This document shows, piece after piece, positions 27,357-36,187 of a DNA stretch of 64,000 bases. The notes beneath the pieces are model-generated. The model made no database searches and had not been told where the DNA came from. It worked only from the letters and a program-made list of their open reading frames with translations. This DNA is from Ramlibacter sp. Its GTDB lineage: Bacteria; Pseudomonadota; Gammaproteobacteria; Burkholderiales; Burkholderiaceae_C. The position numbers and the translations under genes were made by a program. The DNA is taken from positions 62,001 through 126,000 of the forward strand of contig JAJTCN010000001.1 in assembly GCA_021323335.1 (NCBI GenBank), given 5' to 3'. Position 1 is the stretch's first letter; each line of letters begins with the position of its first letter.

Positions 27357-28409
27357 ATGGAGTTCTTGTGGGGATTTGTTGCGCTACTCGCGGCCTTGGT
27401 TGCGATTGTCGGAATCGTTGTGTGGCGCGTATCAACCACAGCGAACAGGGGCATCGAGGCCTTCGCAGGCGCTGCGAACTCGGTCGTTGATGCGGCGAAG
27501 CCCATCACGACGGCTACGGGTCACGTGATTCACGGGGTCGGTGATGTCACGAACGCCGTCGGAGACATAGTCCAGTCCTTTGCCGACAATCTGCGCAAGA
27601 AGCAGCGGGAGCGGAGTCAACTTATGGCCGAGAACGAGTCGCTGCATGCGCAGATCGAGCAGCTCAGAGGCCGACGAGTCAGCGCGACGGCGGTTGAGAG
27701 GCAGCTTCAGCTCGCGTTTTTTTCAATCCAAAGCAAATACACCTCGTTCCGCAACGTCGTCACTCCCTCGAGTGCAGGCGGGGTTATGGGTTTCGATCGA
27801 CCAACGAGCGAGCAATTTCTCGGGGTGGTGGAGGCGGACTTCACGGCGAAGGTTGGAGTGGACGTTAGAAAGTTGCAATTTGCGCTCGCTGGTGAATCCA
27901 CCGTGTACGTGTACGGCGCGCACCACGTTCAGCCCATCGGCCTCACTGACATCAAGCTAAACACGCTCTTTCACGAGCGGCGCCGGATACTTCACGAAAC
28001 GAAGGCTCGCGACGGCGCGGTCGAGATCGTAGAAGGAAAAGGCGAGCTCGCGACAGAGAGCTTAAAGCACCGGGATGATGTGCTTGCTGAGATACAAAAC
28101 AGCAGTGTGACTTCCGCTCTCGCCGAAGTGAATGAGCGAGTCACCCTCGGTTTCTTTCAAGCCTTCATGGGCGGTGGTCGACACCAATTCGTCGCGGCGA
28201 GAGAAGCACTCGAACAGCCACTTACGTTCGAACAGGTGTGCACGGAGATCAACAGCCAAGTCTCTCGGCACATCGAGAAGTTGGAGGCGCGAAAGGCTCA
28301 GACGATTGAGCGAGCGCGCGAGCTAGATGACGAGATTCTTCAGGTTGCACTTCAAGCACGTGCCCCTGAGTTGGTCGCCGGGCGAGAGGAAGCACTCGCC
28401 CCCTCCTGA
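27357..28409 (+). CDS. membrane-anchored coiled-coil protein
   Basis: The product is 350 residues. Residues 3-23 form one transmembrane helix (FLWGFVALLAALVAIVGIVVW). A possible amphipathic stretch with repeated VxDA/VGD phrases follows to about 75, then a coiled coil (QRERSQLMAENESLHAQIEQL, about 83-105). From about 110 to 280 comes a mixed region with strands such as FALAGESTVYVYGAHHV, and finally another coiled coil (290-335). The layout is that of a membrane sensor or scaffold; the family is not recognised. GAGGAGG eight bases before the ATG supports the start. It stands alone between two repeat-bearing spacers. Confidence 0.6.
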   Translation: MEFLWGFVALLAALVAIVGIVVWRVSTTANRGIEAFAGAANSVVDAAKPITTATGHVIHGVGDVTNAVGDIVQSFADNLRKKQRERSQLMAENESLHAQIEQLRGRRVSATAVERQLQLAFFSIQSKYTSFRNVVTPSSAGGVMGFDRPTSEQFLGVVEADFTAKVGVDVRKLQFALAGESTVYVYGAHHVQPIGLTDIKLNTLFHERRRILHETKARDGAVEIVEGKGELATESLKHRDDVLAEIQNSSVTSALAEVNERVTLGFFQAFMGGGRHQFVAAREALEQPLTFEQVCTEINSQVSRHIEKLEARKAQTIERARELDDEILQVALQARAPELVAGREEALAPS

Positions 28410-28835
28410 AGGATCCGCCGGCGCAAAGGCCAGAGCGCTTAGTCCATGCCCGAGCCATTAGTACTTGGCAACGTGGATGGCGGCTTAGGGGCGAAAGACG
28501 ACTCGACCAGCGGATTCTGAGTCCGTCCGTCGATGGGGGGAGACTCTCTCTGTCAGAGACCGCGCTTTCCCCGGTTCAAAGTTGAGAGTCTGCTGGATGA
28601 TTCGGCGAACTTGCCTCGCTCATTCTTGACGGGGCGGTCGAGCGCGGGTTCGACGATATTCAGTCATCCAAGTGGCAGCGCCTGCCATGGGCTCCGCCCA
28701 GTCTGGCGTACATCCCGCCACTCATTCCCCCAGCGGTGGAAATGCCCGCACGGTCCTCGTGTTGTCCAGGGTTGAAGCGACCACACTTGGGTTCATCCCG
28801 ATTAGCAAAAGGGAGCGCCCCTTCTACGATGCGCT
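28410..28835. other. 426-bp gap with tRNA-arm-like element
   Basis: No gene is apparent. Copy E of the recurring element is at 28510-28526 and its weaker flank reaches back to about 28460. Downstream lies CTCTCTCTGTCAGAGACC, which can form a short hairpin. No promoter for the next gene can be named. Confidence 0.5.
28510..28526 (-). repeat. tRNA-anticodon-arm-like element, copy E
   Basis: On the minus strand the stem ACGGA/TCCGC closes the loop CTCAGAA (triplet CAG). It is in the same orientation as copies A to D and lies 100 bases after the end of the membrane coiled-coil gene. Confidence 0.55.
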
Positions 28836-29351
28836 ATGAGCACGCATGGTCCGGAGGGCCGCTCCTACCTTCCCATTGAGCGGGAAGATCTCGAGCGGCT
28901 GTTGCGCATCGCTATGACCGACCTGGAAGAGTTCTTTTGCCGGCATGCGGACTGGGCATCGTTGTACCGCGACCGTGTCCTGGGTTTCGCGCTCTGCCAA
29001 GGTGCAGCCAACCATTTCATTGGTCGCGGAGACGGGGTCCAGGACTTCGACGTGTACGCGTTCTTGGCACAGCATCCCGATCGCAGCTGGGGCGCCTATA
29101 GGCGGCGCAGCGAGCGGGATTTTGAAGATCCAAAGTTCGGCCGCTCGCCGGACACCCCGCAATTCATAGGACGCCGTGTGGACGTGCTCACACGTGGACT
29201 CAGATGCGCGCCGGGGTCCGACTTTGCCACGGCCCTGCGCGAATACCTCCAAAGTTCTCGAACAGAGACCGCTCGGGAACTGGCTAGGAAAGCGGCGATC
29301 TTGCTTACCCCGTCGTCGCGCATGGGCGAAGTGGTTTGGCCACCTGCGTAG
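28836..29351 (+). CDS. nucleotidyltransferase-like hypothetical protein
   Basis: The product has 171 residues. ALCQGAANHFIGRGDGVQDFDVYAF (about residues 49-73) has the Gly-Ala/Ser turn and D-x-D pair seen in minimal nucleotidyltransferases. FIGRRVDVLTRGL (about 109) could provide the third acidic residue. The ending RMGEVVWPP is a signature I recall in a widespread unnamed family. The target is unknown; relatives of this fold modify tRNA, proteins or antibiotics. It stands alone, with no HEPN gene directly beside it. Confidence 0.6.
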   Translation: MSTHGPEGRSYLPIEREDLERLLRIAMTDLEEFFCRHADWASLYRDRVLGFALCQGAANHFIGRGDGVQDFDVYAFLAQHPDRSWGAYRRRSERDFEDPKFGRSPDTPQFIGRRVDVLTRGLRCAPGSDFATALREYLQSSRTETARELARKAAILLTPSSRMGEVVWPPA

Positions 29352-29875
29352 ACGGGGCCCGTTCCGGCCTTGAAGGTCGTCGAAAGCGTCCCAGCATCAC
29401 TTCGGCTATGGGCTTGGTACTGAGGGAGCGCCAGGCGGATGGCCAAAGACGTCTGCCGCAGTTTGCGTGGATGCTGCCGCAACGGCGGACGGTGTGTCCG
29501 CCAAAGCCTCGGCGTAAGCGAAAGGACTACCTGCGCGCATGCGTTCTGGGCCTGACCTCAGGCCAAAGAAGAGTTGGGCATACGAGCCCAGCGCTGCTGG
29601 ACCGGAACTTGAGGCGGGGACGCTGAAGAGTGCACGAGCCCTTTTCACTGCGGATTCTTGTCAGAAGGCCCACTTCGAACCGCTACGTTAGGAGCGAGGG
29701 CGGTGCCGCACGCGCCAGCCGCCGCGCGTTAGCCCCATCCCAGGGGCCCGGGGAGCATCCCCGCTCCTGTACGCGAGTGGAAAATTTACTAGACGTGGAG
29801 CCGCGCGGGGCGGCTATGCTGTCGGGCTACATTTTGCCGTGTTCTATCCGGCCAAGGTATGGAAAGCATTCAGGG
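29352..29875. other. 524-bp gap before the restriction-modification operon
   Basis: No gene is supported. A degenerate copy F of the recurring element (TGCGGATTCTTGTCAG) is at about 29648-29663. The GC-rich stretch 29690-29760 has several small inverted repeats. The promoter of the restriction operon should lie in the last 100 bases. Confidence 0.4.
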
Positions 29876-30001
29876 ATGAACCAGAACTTGAAAACACCGC
29901 CTTGGGTAGGTAGTCGAAGACCACACAGGTTTCAGCAGCCCGAACTGCCGCTGCATCCCGAGGGATGGAAGGCGATACCAACGGCGCCGAGGCGTGCATG
30001 A
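29876..30001 (+). CDS. 41-residue ORF coupled to the restriction gene
   Basis: The open frame MNQNLKTPPWVGSRRPHRF... has 41 codons and ends with TGA in an ATGA overlap with the restriction gene start at 29998. It is short and rich in Pro and Arg. The exact four-base overlap suggests it is translated and drives initiation of the large gene. The ribosome site before it is weak, so coding status is uncertain. Confidence 0.4.
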   Translation: MNQNLKTPPWVGSRRPHRFQQPELPLHPEGWKAIPTAPRRA

Positions 30002-33000
30002 GCAGCGCATTCTTCGATCGCCCCATCCTCAATTCCCCTTACGAGTACCCGGCGCGCCACTGGGAACTAGACGCAGGGGGCCAGCCCACGCAAGAAGTTG
30101 CCGAATCGCGCCGGCGCGCCGATTTCGTCACTCCCATCCCCAAGCCTAAAAAGCAGAAGGGTGGAACCGCACAGCAAGCGCTGGAACTGGACGAGCACTC
30201 CACTGCCAGCCAGCAGTACAGCCATGCCGGCATCATCAACGGCGTGCGTGCTGAGGTCGACAAGTGGCGCGCGATACCCGACCCTGCCACATGGGGTGTC
30301 ACCCCCGAAACCGCACGCCTGCTGCAGTACTGGCGTCACCACGAGTTCAGCGATGTGCGACCTTTCTTCTGCCAAGTCGAGGCTGTCGAGACGGCGATTT
30401 GGCTGACTGAAGTCGCCCCCCAACAGGGTAAGCGCGCCGAGCAGTATCTTCAGCACCTGGCTGCCGCCAGTGGCGAAGCCAACCCCGGCCTCGATCGCCT
30501 GGCGCTCAAGCTCGCAACTGGCGCCGGCAAGACCACGGTCATGGCCATGCTCATCGCCTGGCAGACCGTCAATGCCGTGCGTCGGCCCACCAGCCGCAAG
30601 TTCACGCGCGGCTTCCTGATCGTGACGCCCGGCCTGACCATTCGCGACCGGCTGCGCGTACTGCAGCCCAACGACCCGGACAGCTACTACCGCAGCCGCG
30701 AGCTCGTCCCGGCCGACATGCAGGATGACCTGAACCGCGCCAAGATCGTCATCACAAACTACCACGCCTTCAAGCTGCGGGAGCGCACGGCGCTGTCCAA
30801 GGGGGGTCGCCAGTTGCTGCAGGGCCGCACAGGCGACGCGCCGGAGACCCTGGAATCCGAGGGCCAGATGCTGCAGCGCGTGTGCCCCGAGCTGATGGGC
30901 CTGCAACATGTGATGGCCATCAACGACGAAGCCCACCACTGCTACCGCGAGAAACCCGCCCCCGAGGAAGACGGCCTGACCGGCGAGGACAAGGCCGAGG
31001 CCGAGCACAACAACGAAGCCGCTCGCCTTTGGATCAGCGGTCTGGAGGCCGTAGGCCGCAAGGTCGGCCTTTCGCTCGTGATGGACCTCTCGGCCACACC
31101 TTTCTTCCTGCGTGGCTCCGGCTATGTCGAAGGTACGCTGTTTCCCTGGACGATGTCCGACTTCTCGCTGATGGACGCCATCGAATGCGGCATCGTGAAG
31201 CTGCCGCGGGTTCCCATTGCGGACAACATCCCCGGCGGCGACATGCCGATGTACCGCAACTTGTGGGAGCACATCCGCAAGGACATGCCCAAGAAGGGCC
31301 GCGGCAAGGCCGCCGGCCTAGACCCGCTCAAGCTGCCCACCCCCCTCATCACCGCCCTCGAAGCGCTGTACGGGCATTACAAAAAGACCTTCGACCTCTG
31401 GCAGCAGGCCGGCATTGCCGTGCCTCCGTGCTTCATCCTGGTCTGCAACAACACCGCGACCTCGAAGCTGGTCTACGACTACATCTCGGGATTCGATCGC
31501 GCCACAGACGAAGGCGGCAGGCTCGAATTTGGCCGCTTGGAGCTCTTTCGCAACCACGACGAGCACGGGAACTGGCTAGCCCGCCCGCGCACGCTGCTGA
31601 TCGACAGTGAGCAACTCGAATCTGGCGAGGCGTTGGATGACAACTTTCGCGCCGTCGCCGGTCCGGAGATCGAACGCTTCAAACGTGAGATCGTCGAGCG
31701 CAGCGGCGACGCCCTCGCCGCCGAAGGTATCACCGACCAGGACCTGCTTCGCGAAGTGATGAACACCGTTGGCAAGGCCGGCCGGCTGGGCGAATCCATC
31801 CGCTGCGTGGTCTCGGTCAGCATGCTCACCGAAGGCTGGGACGCCAACACGGTCACCCACGTGCTGGGGGTGCGTGCCTTCGGTACCCAGCTCCTGTGCG
31901 AGCAGGTCATCGGCCGCGCGCTACGGCGTCAGAGCTATGACCTTAATGCCGAAGGCCTGTTCAACGTCGAGTACGCCGACGTACTTGGTATCCCCTTCGA
32001 CTTCAACGCCGAGCCCGTCATCGCCCCGCCCCAGAAACCGCGCGAGACCGTGCGGGTACAAGCGGTGCGCCCCGAGCGCGATGCGCTGGAGATCCGATTC
32101 CCGCATGTGCAGGGCTATCGGGTCGAGCTGCCGGAAGAAAAGCTCACTGCCACCTTCGACGAGGACTCCACTTTGGTCCTCACGCCTGACCTGGTCGGCG
32201 CGACGCAAACGCTGCAGAGCGGCATCATCGGTGAGCAAGTCAACCTGACTCTGGCGCATACGGCCGATGTGCGGCCGTCGCAAGTCGTCTACGAGCTGAC
32301 CTCCTACCTTGTCTTGAATAAGTGGCGAGACCCCGGCGAGGCGCCCCGGCTGCACCTCTTCGGCCAGCTGAAACGCGTGGTCAAGCAATGGCTGGATGAG
32401 GGGCGTCTGGTCTGCAAGGGCGGCACCTTTCCCGCGCAGCTCATGTACACCGCCCTTGCCGACCTCGCCGCAGAAAAGATCACAGTCGGGATCGTGCGTG
32501 ACCAGCTCGCAAAGGACCGCCCGGTGCAGGCTGTGCTGGACGCCTACAACCCCGCTGGCAGCACGCGGCAGGTGTCATTCGCGACCACCCGCACTGAGCG
32601 CTGGCAAACCGCGCCCGACCGTTGTCATGTGGACTGGGTGGTGCTGGACAGCGACTGGGAGGCCGAGTTCTGCCGCGTGGCTGAGCGACACCCGCGTGTA
32701 CGTGCCTACGTGAAAAACCACAACCTCGGGCTGGACGTCCCCTATCGCTTCCAAGCGCAGATGCGAACTTACCGCCCCGACTTCATCGTCCGTGTGGACG
32801 ACGGACATGGTGAGCACGACCTGCTGAACTTGGTTGTCGAGATTAAGGGCTACCGCGGCGAGGACGCCAAGGAGAAAAAGAGCACCATGAACACCTACTG
32901 GGTACCCGGCGTCAACCGCCTGGGTCAATTCGGCCGCTGGGCCTTTGCAGAATTTGTCGACGTGTACGCCATGCAGCAGGACTTCGGCGACGTTGTCGAA

Positions 33001-33054
33001 CGCGCCTTCGGCGAAATGATCGACAACGTGCTGCTTCGCGGAGAGGCGGTCTGA
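29998..33054 (+). CDS. Type III-like restriction endonuclease subunit (BPTD_3080-like)
   Basis: The product is 1018 residues, a superfamily 2 translocase fused to a nuclease. The N-terminus AFFDRPILNSPYEYPARHW is typical of the BPTD_3080-type restriction family. Walker A is KLATGAGKTTVMAMLIAW (about 172), DEAH is in AINDEAHHCY (about 309), and the helicase motif VI arginines are in VIGRALRRQSYD (about 640). The C-terminal nuclease has YRPDFIVRVDD and VVEIKGYRG, a PD-(D/E)XK active site (about 925-952). It precedes the methyltransferase with a one-base overlap, an order reversed from classical mod-res. The enzyme cuts unmodified foreign DNA. Confidence 0.9.
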   Translation: MSSAFFDRPILNSPYEYPARHWELDAGGQPTQEVAESRRRADFVTPIPKPKKQKGGTAQQALELDEHSTASQQYSHAGIINGVRAEVDKWRAIPDPATWGVTPETARLLQYWRHHEFSDVRPFFCQVEAVETAIWLTEVAPQQGKRAEQYLQHLAAASGEANPGLDRLALKLATGAGKTTVMAMLIAWQTVNAVRRPTSRKFTRGFLIVTPGLTIRDRLRVLQPNDPDSYYRSRELVPADMQDDLNRAKIVITNYHAFKLRERTALSKGGRQLLQGRTGDAPETLESEGQMLQRVCPELMGLQHVMAINDEAHHCYREKPAPEEDGLTGEDKAEAEHNNEAARLWISGLEAVGRKVGLSLVMDLSATPFFLRGSGYVEGTLFPWTMSDFSLMDAIECGIVKLPRVPIADNIPGGDMPMYRNLWEHIRKDMPKKGRGKAAGLDPLKLPTPLITALEALYGHYKKTFDLWQQAGIAVPPCFILVCNNTATSKLVYDYISGFDRATDEGGRLEFGRLELFRNHDEHGNWLARPRTLLIDSEQLESGEALDDNFRAVAGPEIERFKREIVERSGDALAAEGITDQDLLREVMNTVGKAGRLGESIRCVVSVSMLTEGWDANTVTHVLGVRAFGTQLLCEQVIGRALRRQSYDLNAEGLFNVEYADVLGIPFDFNAEPVIAPPQKPRETVRVQAVRPERDALEIRFPHVQGYRVELPEEKLTATFDEDSTLVLTPDLVGATQTLQSGIIGEQVNLTLAHTADVRPSQVVYELTSYLVLNKWRDPGEAPRLHLFGQLKRVVKQWLDEGRLVCKGGTFPAQLMYTALADLAAEKITVGIVRDQLAKDRPVQAVLDAYNPAGSTRQVSFATTRTERWQTAPDRCHVDWVVLDSDWEAEFCRVAERHPRVRAYVKNHNLGLDVPYRFQAQMRTYRPDFIVRVDDGHGEHDLLNLVVEIKGYRGEDAKEKKSTMNTYWVPGVNRLGQFGRWAFAEFVDVYAMQQDFGDVVERAFGEMIDNVLLRGEAV

Positions 33055-35924
33055 TGGCAACGCGAGGCAGCACCGCCGCCGGCGCTGGCGGCAAGATCGT
33101 CGAGACGATCAGACACGAAGAAGCCAAGCGCAAGAACATCCCTACGGCCGAATACCAAGCAGTCTTGGAGAAGCAGAAGCTTGCGACTGTGGAGGTGAAG
33201 TACCCGCGGGAAACCGGCGAGGCACTGGAGGACGAGAAGGAGGCGCGGAATCGCGACGTGGACCCGCAGCTGGTATGGCGCGGCAAGGACCGCCAGGACT
33301 GGAGCGACCTCGTCGTGCATGCGCCGCCGCTGTACATCCAGGAAAAGGTGCACGCCAAGGCGCTGGTGGACGACCTGCTGCGCGAGACACGCGAGCGGCA
33401 GCATGGCGAGGGCGAGCGGACTCCGGATCTTTTCTCCGACTTCAACGGCGTGCCGCGCGACGCCGACAAGACCGAGTTCTACGCCCACGATCAGAACTGG
33501 TCCAACCGCATGATCCTGGGCGACAGCCTGCAGGTGATGGCCAGCCTGGCAGAACGCGAGGGGCTGCGCGGCAAGGTGCAGTGCATCTATTTCGACCCGC
33601 CCTACGGCATCAAGTTCAACAGTAACTTTCAGTGGAGCACGACGAGCCGCGACGTGAAGGACGGCAACGCGGCACACATCACGCGCGAGCCGGAGCAGGT
33701 GAAGGCGTTCCGGGATACGTGGCGGGACGGCGTTAGTTCGTATCTCACCTACCTGCGGGACCGACTCACAGTTGCGCGCGACCTATTGACTGAGAGTGGT
33801 TCGATCTTCGTGCAGATCGGTGATGAGAACGTACATCGTCTCAGGGCCGTCATGGACGAAGTCTTCGGGGATGCGAACTGCATCACCACAATCACGGTCC
33901 TCAAGACCACGAGCAACACAACCAAATTCCTGGCGGGTGTGTCCGACAGCATCCTTTGGTATGCCAAGTCCATACCGAGCCTCAAGTACCGAGGTCTGTT
34001 CCGCGGCAAGACGTTCGGCGAGGATGGAGCCGCCGAGTACACCCAAGTTCAGCTCCCAAACGGACAGAAGCGTGCTCTAAGCATCCCCGAGAAGCGCGGT
34101 GAGGTGTCACTTCCAGACGGCGCGAAGATATTCCGCTTGGACAATCTAACGTCACAAAGCCGGAGCGAGAGTACCTACTTTCAATATGCGTGGGAAGGAA
34201 AGACTCTGGGGCCCGGCGCCGGAGGGTGGAAGACGAACCTTGTCGGTATGAATCGCCTTGGAAAAGCAGGCCGACTTCGAACCCGACAAATCGGCAACAC
34301 CATTACCTACGTTCGATTCATCGAAGACTTCCCTGCAATACCTTACTCAAACCTGTGGACTGACGTGTCATCGGGCTTCAATGCACATCAGCCGAAAACC
34401 TATGTAGTCCAAACGAACGAGCGAATCGTCGAGCGATGCCTGTTAATGGCTACCGACCCAGGCGATCTTGTCCTGGATCCTACTTGCGGGTCTGGCACGA
34501 CTGCTGACATGGCCGAACAGTGGGCCAGACGCTGGATAACTATAGACACTTCGCGCGTCGCACTGGCCTTGGCGCGCGCTCGCATTATGGGCGCGCGCTA
34601 CCCATACTACCTGCTCGCCGACTCGCGCGAAGGCCAGGTGAAAGAAGCCGAGATCACGCGCAGCGCGCCTTCCAGCCAACCGGTGCACGGCCGCGTCCGC
34701 CAAGGCTTCGTGAACGAACGCGTGCCGCACATTACGCTGAAGTCCATTGTCAACAACGCTGAGATTGACGTGATCTGGGACGAGGCACAGAAGGCACTAG
34801 CGCCCTTGCGCGAGCAGCTCAACGCGGCACTGAAGAAAACGTGGGCGGAATGGGAAATCCCGATCGAAGCTGATACCAAGTGGCCTGACGCCGCGAAGAA
34901 GCTGCACGCCGACTGGTGGGCCGCGCGCATGCGCCGTCAAGAGGAGATCGACAGGAGCATCGCCGCCAGAGCCGAGTTCGAGTACCTCTACGACAAGCCA
35001 TATACGGACAACAAGCGGGTGCGCGTAGCCGGACCCTTCACCGTGGAAAGCCTCAGCCCTCACCGCGTGCTGGGCGTGGACGAAAACGACGAACTGATTG
35101 ACCCGCTGGCTGCGAAGGAGGGGGATGCGGATTACGCGCCTAAACCTAACTTCACCCAGATGATCTTGGAGAACCTGAAGACCGCAGGTGTGCAGCAGGC
35201 GCACAAGGAAGGGAAGATCAGTTTCACCTCCCTCGTGCCTTGGCCGGGCGAACTGGTCTGCGCTGAGGGGCGATATGTCGAAGGTGACCCCGAGACCGGC
35301 AAGGCCCGCCGTGCGGCGATCATGCTCGGCCCAGAGTTTGGAACCGTCACGCGCGTGGACCTGGTGGCCGCAGCGCGCGAGGCGGCCGATGCTGGGTTCG
35401 ATCTGCTGATCGCCTGCGCCTTCAATTACGAGGCCCACGCCACCGAGTTCAACAAGCTGGGCGCCTTGCCGGTGCTGAAGGCCCGCATGAACGCCGATCT
35501 GCACATGGCCGAGGACCTGAAGAACACGGGCAAGGGCAACCTGTTCGTGATCTTCGGCGAGCCCGACATCGAGCTGCTGCCCGAAAGCAGCGACCGGCTG
35601 CGCGTGAAGGTTAAGGGCGTGGACGTGTTCCGCCCGAACGAGGGTAAGGTGGAATCCAGTGGACCCGACGAGATTGCCTGCTGGTTCGTCGACACCGACT
35701 ACAACGAGGAAAGCTTCTTCGTCCGCCACGCGTACTTCCTGGGCGCCGCCGACCCGTACAAGGCGCTGAAGACGACGCTGAAGTCGGAGATCGACGAGGA
35801 GGCGTGGACCACGCTGTACGGGGACACGTCACGCCCGTTCGCGAAGCCGAAGTCGGGACGCATCGCAGTGAAGGTGATCAATCACCTGGGGGATGAGGTG
35901 ATGAAGGTGTTCAGGGTGGCGTAG
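33054..35924 (+). CDS. DNA adenine methyltransferase (Type III Mod-like)
   Basis: The product is 956 residues. Motif IV DPPYGIKFNSNFQW (about 180) comes before the AdoMet-binding motif LDPTCGSGTTADMAEQW (about 473). That order is the beta class of N6-adenine/N4-cytosine methylases to which Type III Mod proteins belong. The DPPY tetrad favours adenine. The long region between and the ~450-residue C-terminal part likely bind target DNA and the restriction subunit. The codon composition dips in the central recognition part (33780-34600), as usual for swapped specificity domains. It protects host DNA from the upstream nuclease. Confidence 0.92.
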   Translation: MATRGSTAAGAGGKIVETIRHEEAKRKNIPTAEYQAVLEKQKLATVEVKYPRETGEALEDEKEARNRDVDPQLVWRGKDRQDWSDLVVHAPPLYIQEKVHAKALVDDLLRETRERQHGEGERTPDLFSDFNGVPRDADKTEFYAHDQNWSNRMILGDSLQVMASLAEREGLRGKVQCIYFDPPYGIKFNSNFQWSTTSRDVKDGNAAHITREPEQVKAFRDTWRDGVSSYLTYLRDRLTVARDLLTESGSIFVQIGDENVHRLRAVMDEVFGDANCITTITVLKTTSNTTKFLAGVSDSILWYAKSIPSLKYRGLFRGKTFGEDGAAEYTQVQLPNGQKRALSIPEKRGEVSLPDGAKIFRLDNLTSQSRSESTYFQYAWEGKTLGPGAGGWKTNLVGMNRLGKAGRLRTRQIGNTITYVRFIEDFPAIPYSNLWTDVSSGFNAHQPKTYVVQTNERIVERCLLMATDPGDLVLDPTCGSGTTADMAEQWARRWITIDTSRVALALARARIMGARYPYYLLADSREGQVKEAEITRSAPSSQPVHGRVRQGFVNERVPHITLKSIVNNAEIDVIWDEAQKALAPLREQLNAALKKTWAEWEIPIEADTKWPDAAKKLHADWWAARMRRQEEIDRSIAARAEFEYLYDKPYTDNKRVRVAGPFTVESLSPHRVLGVDENDELIDPLAAKEGDADYAPKPNFTQMILENLKTAGVQQAHKEGKISFTSLVPWPGELVCAEGRYVEGDPETGKARRAAIMLGPEFGTVTRVDLVAAAREAADAGFDLLIACAFNYEAHATEFNKLGALPVLKARMNADLHMAEDLKNTGKGNLFVIFGEPDIELLPESSDRLRVKVKGVDVFRPNEGKVESSGPDEIACWFVDTDYNEESFFVRHAYFLGAADPYKALKTTLKSEIDEEAWTTLYGDTSRPFAKPKSGRIAVKVINHLGDEVMKVFRVA

Positions 35925-35925
35925 C

Positions 35926-36165
35926 ATGGGAGTAACCGGCACCGAGATCGAGCTCGCCTATCGGAAGCTGAAGAGCTACGTCTACTACGAAAAGAACAAT
36001 CTCGCGCTACGGGAGCGACTTGCGATGCTCGAGTGCTCGGCAAAGTTCGAAGGCAAGCTTCTGGCGGTTCAGAAGGTGTCCGACGGAAAGGAGCCGGCCA
36101 ACGACGGCCGATTCAAGAAATCAGGGCAAGGGCTATGGGCTGCAGAAGGAGTCGCACGCGTTTAA
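35926..36165 (+). CDS. 79-residue ORF, possible reverse-transcriptase N-terminal remnant
   Basis: It begins one base after the methyltransferase stop and ends 22 bases before the helicase start, so it is part of the same transcript. MGVTGTEIELAYRKLKSYVY and LALRERLAMLE resemble the start of some defence-type RNA-directed DNA polymerases, as I recall them (AYRKLKS..YY...L.LR). No catalytic domain follows. It is either a small independent protein or a truncated gene. The resemblance is from memory and unsupported by search. Confidence 0.4.
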   Translation: MGVTGTEIELAYRKLKSYVYYEKNNLALRERLAMLECSAKFEGKLLAVQKVSDGKEPANDGRFKKSGQGLWAAEGVARV

Positions 36166-36187
36166 GCCCACGCCGCCAGATTTCCCG

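Noticed and set aside
15699-28526. Functional tRNA genes at the anticodon-arm-like elements.
   Set aside because: None has a T arm (GGTTCGANNCC) or an acceptor stem at the right distance on either strand. Only the anticodon arm shape is present.
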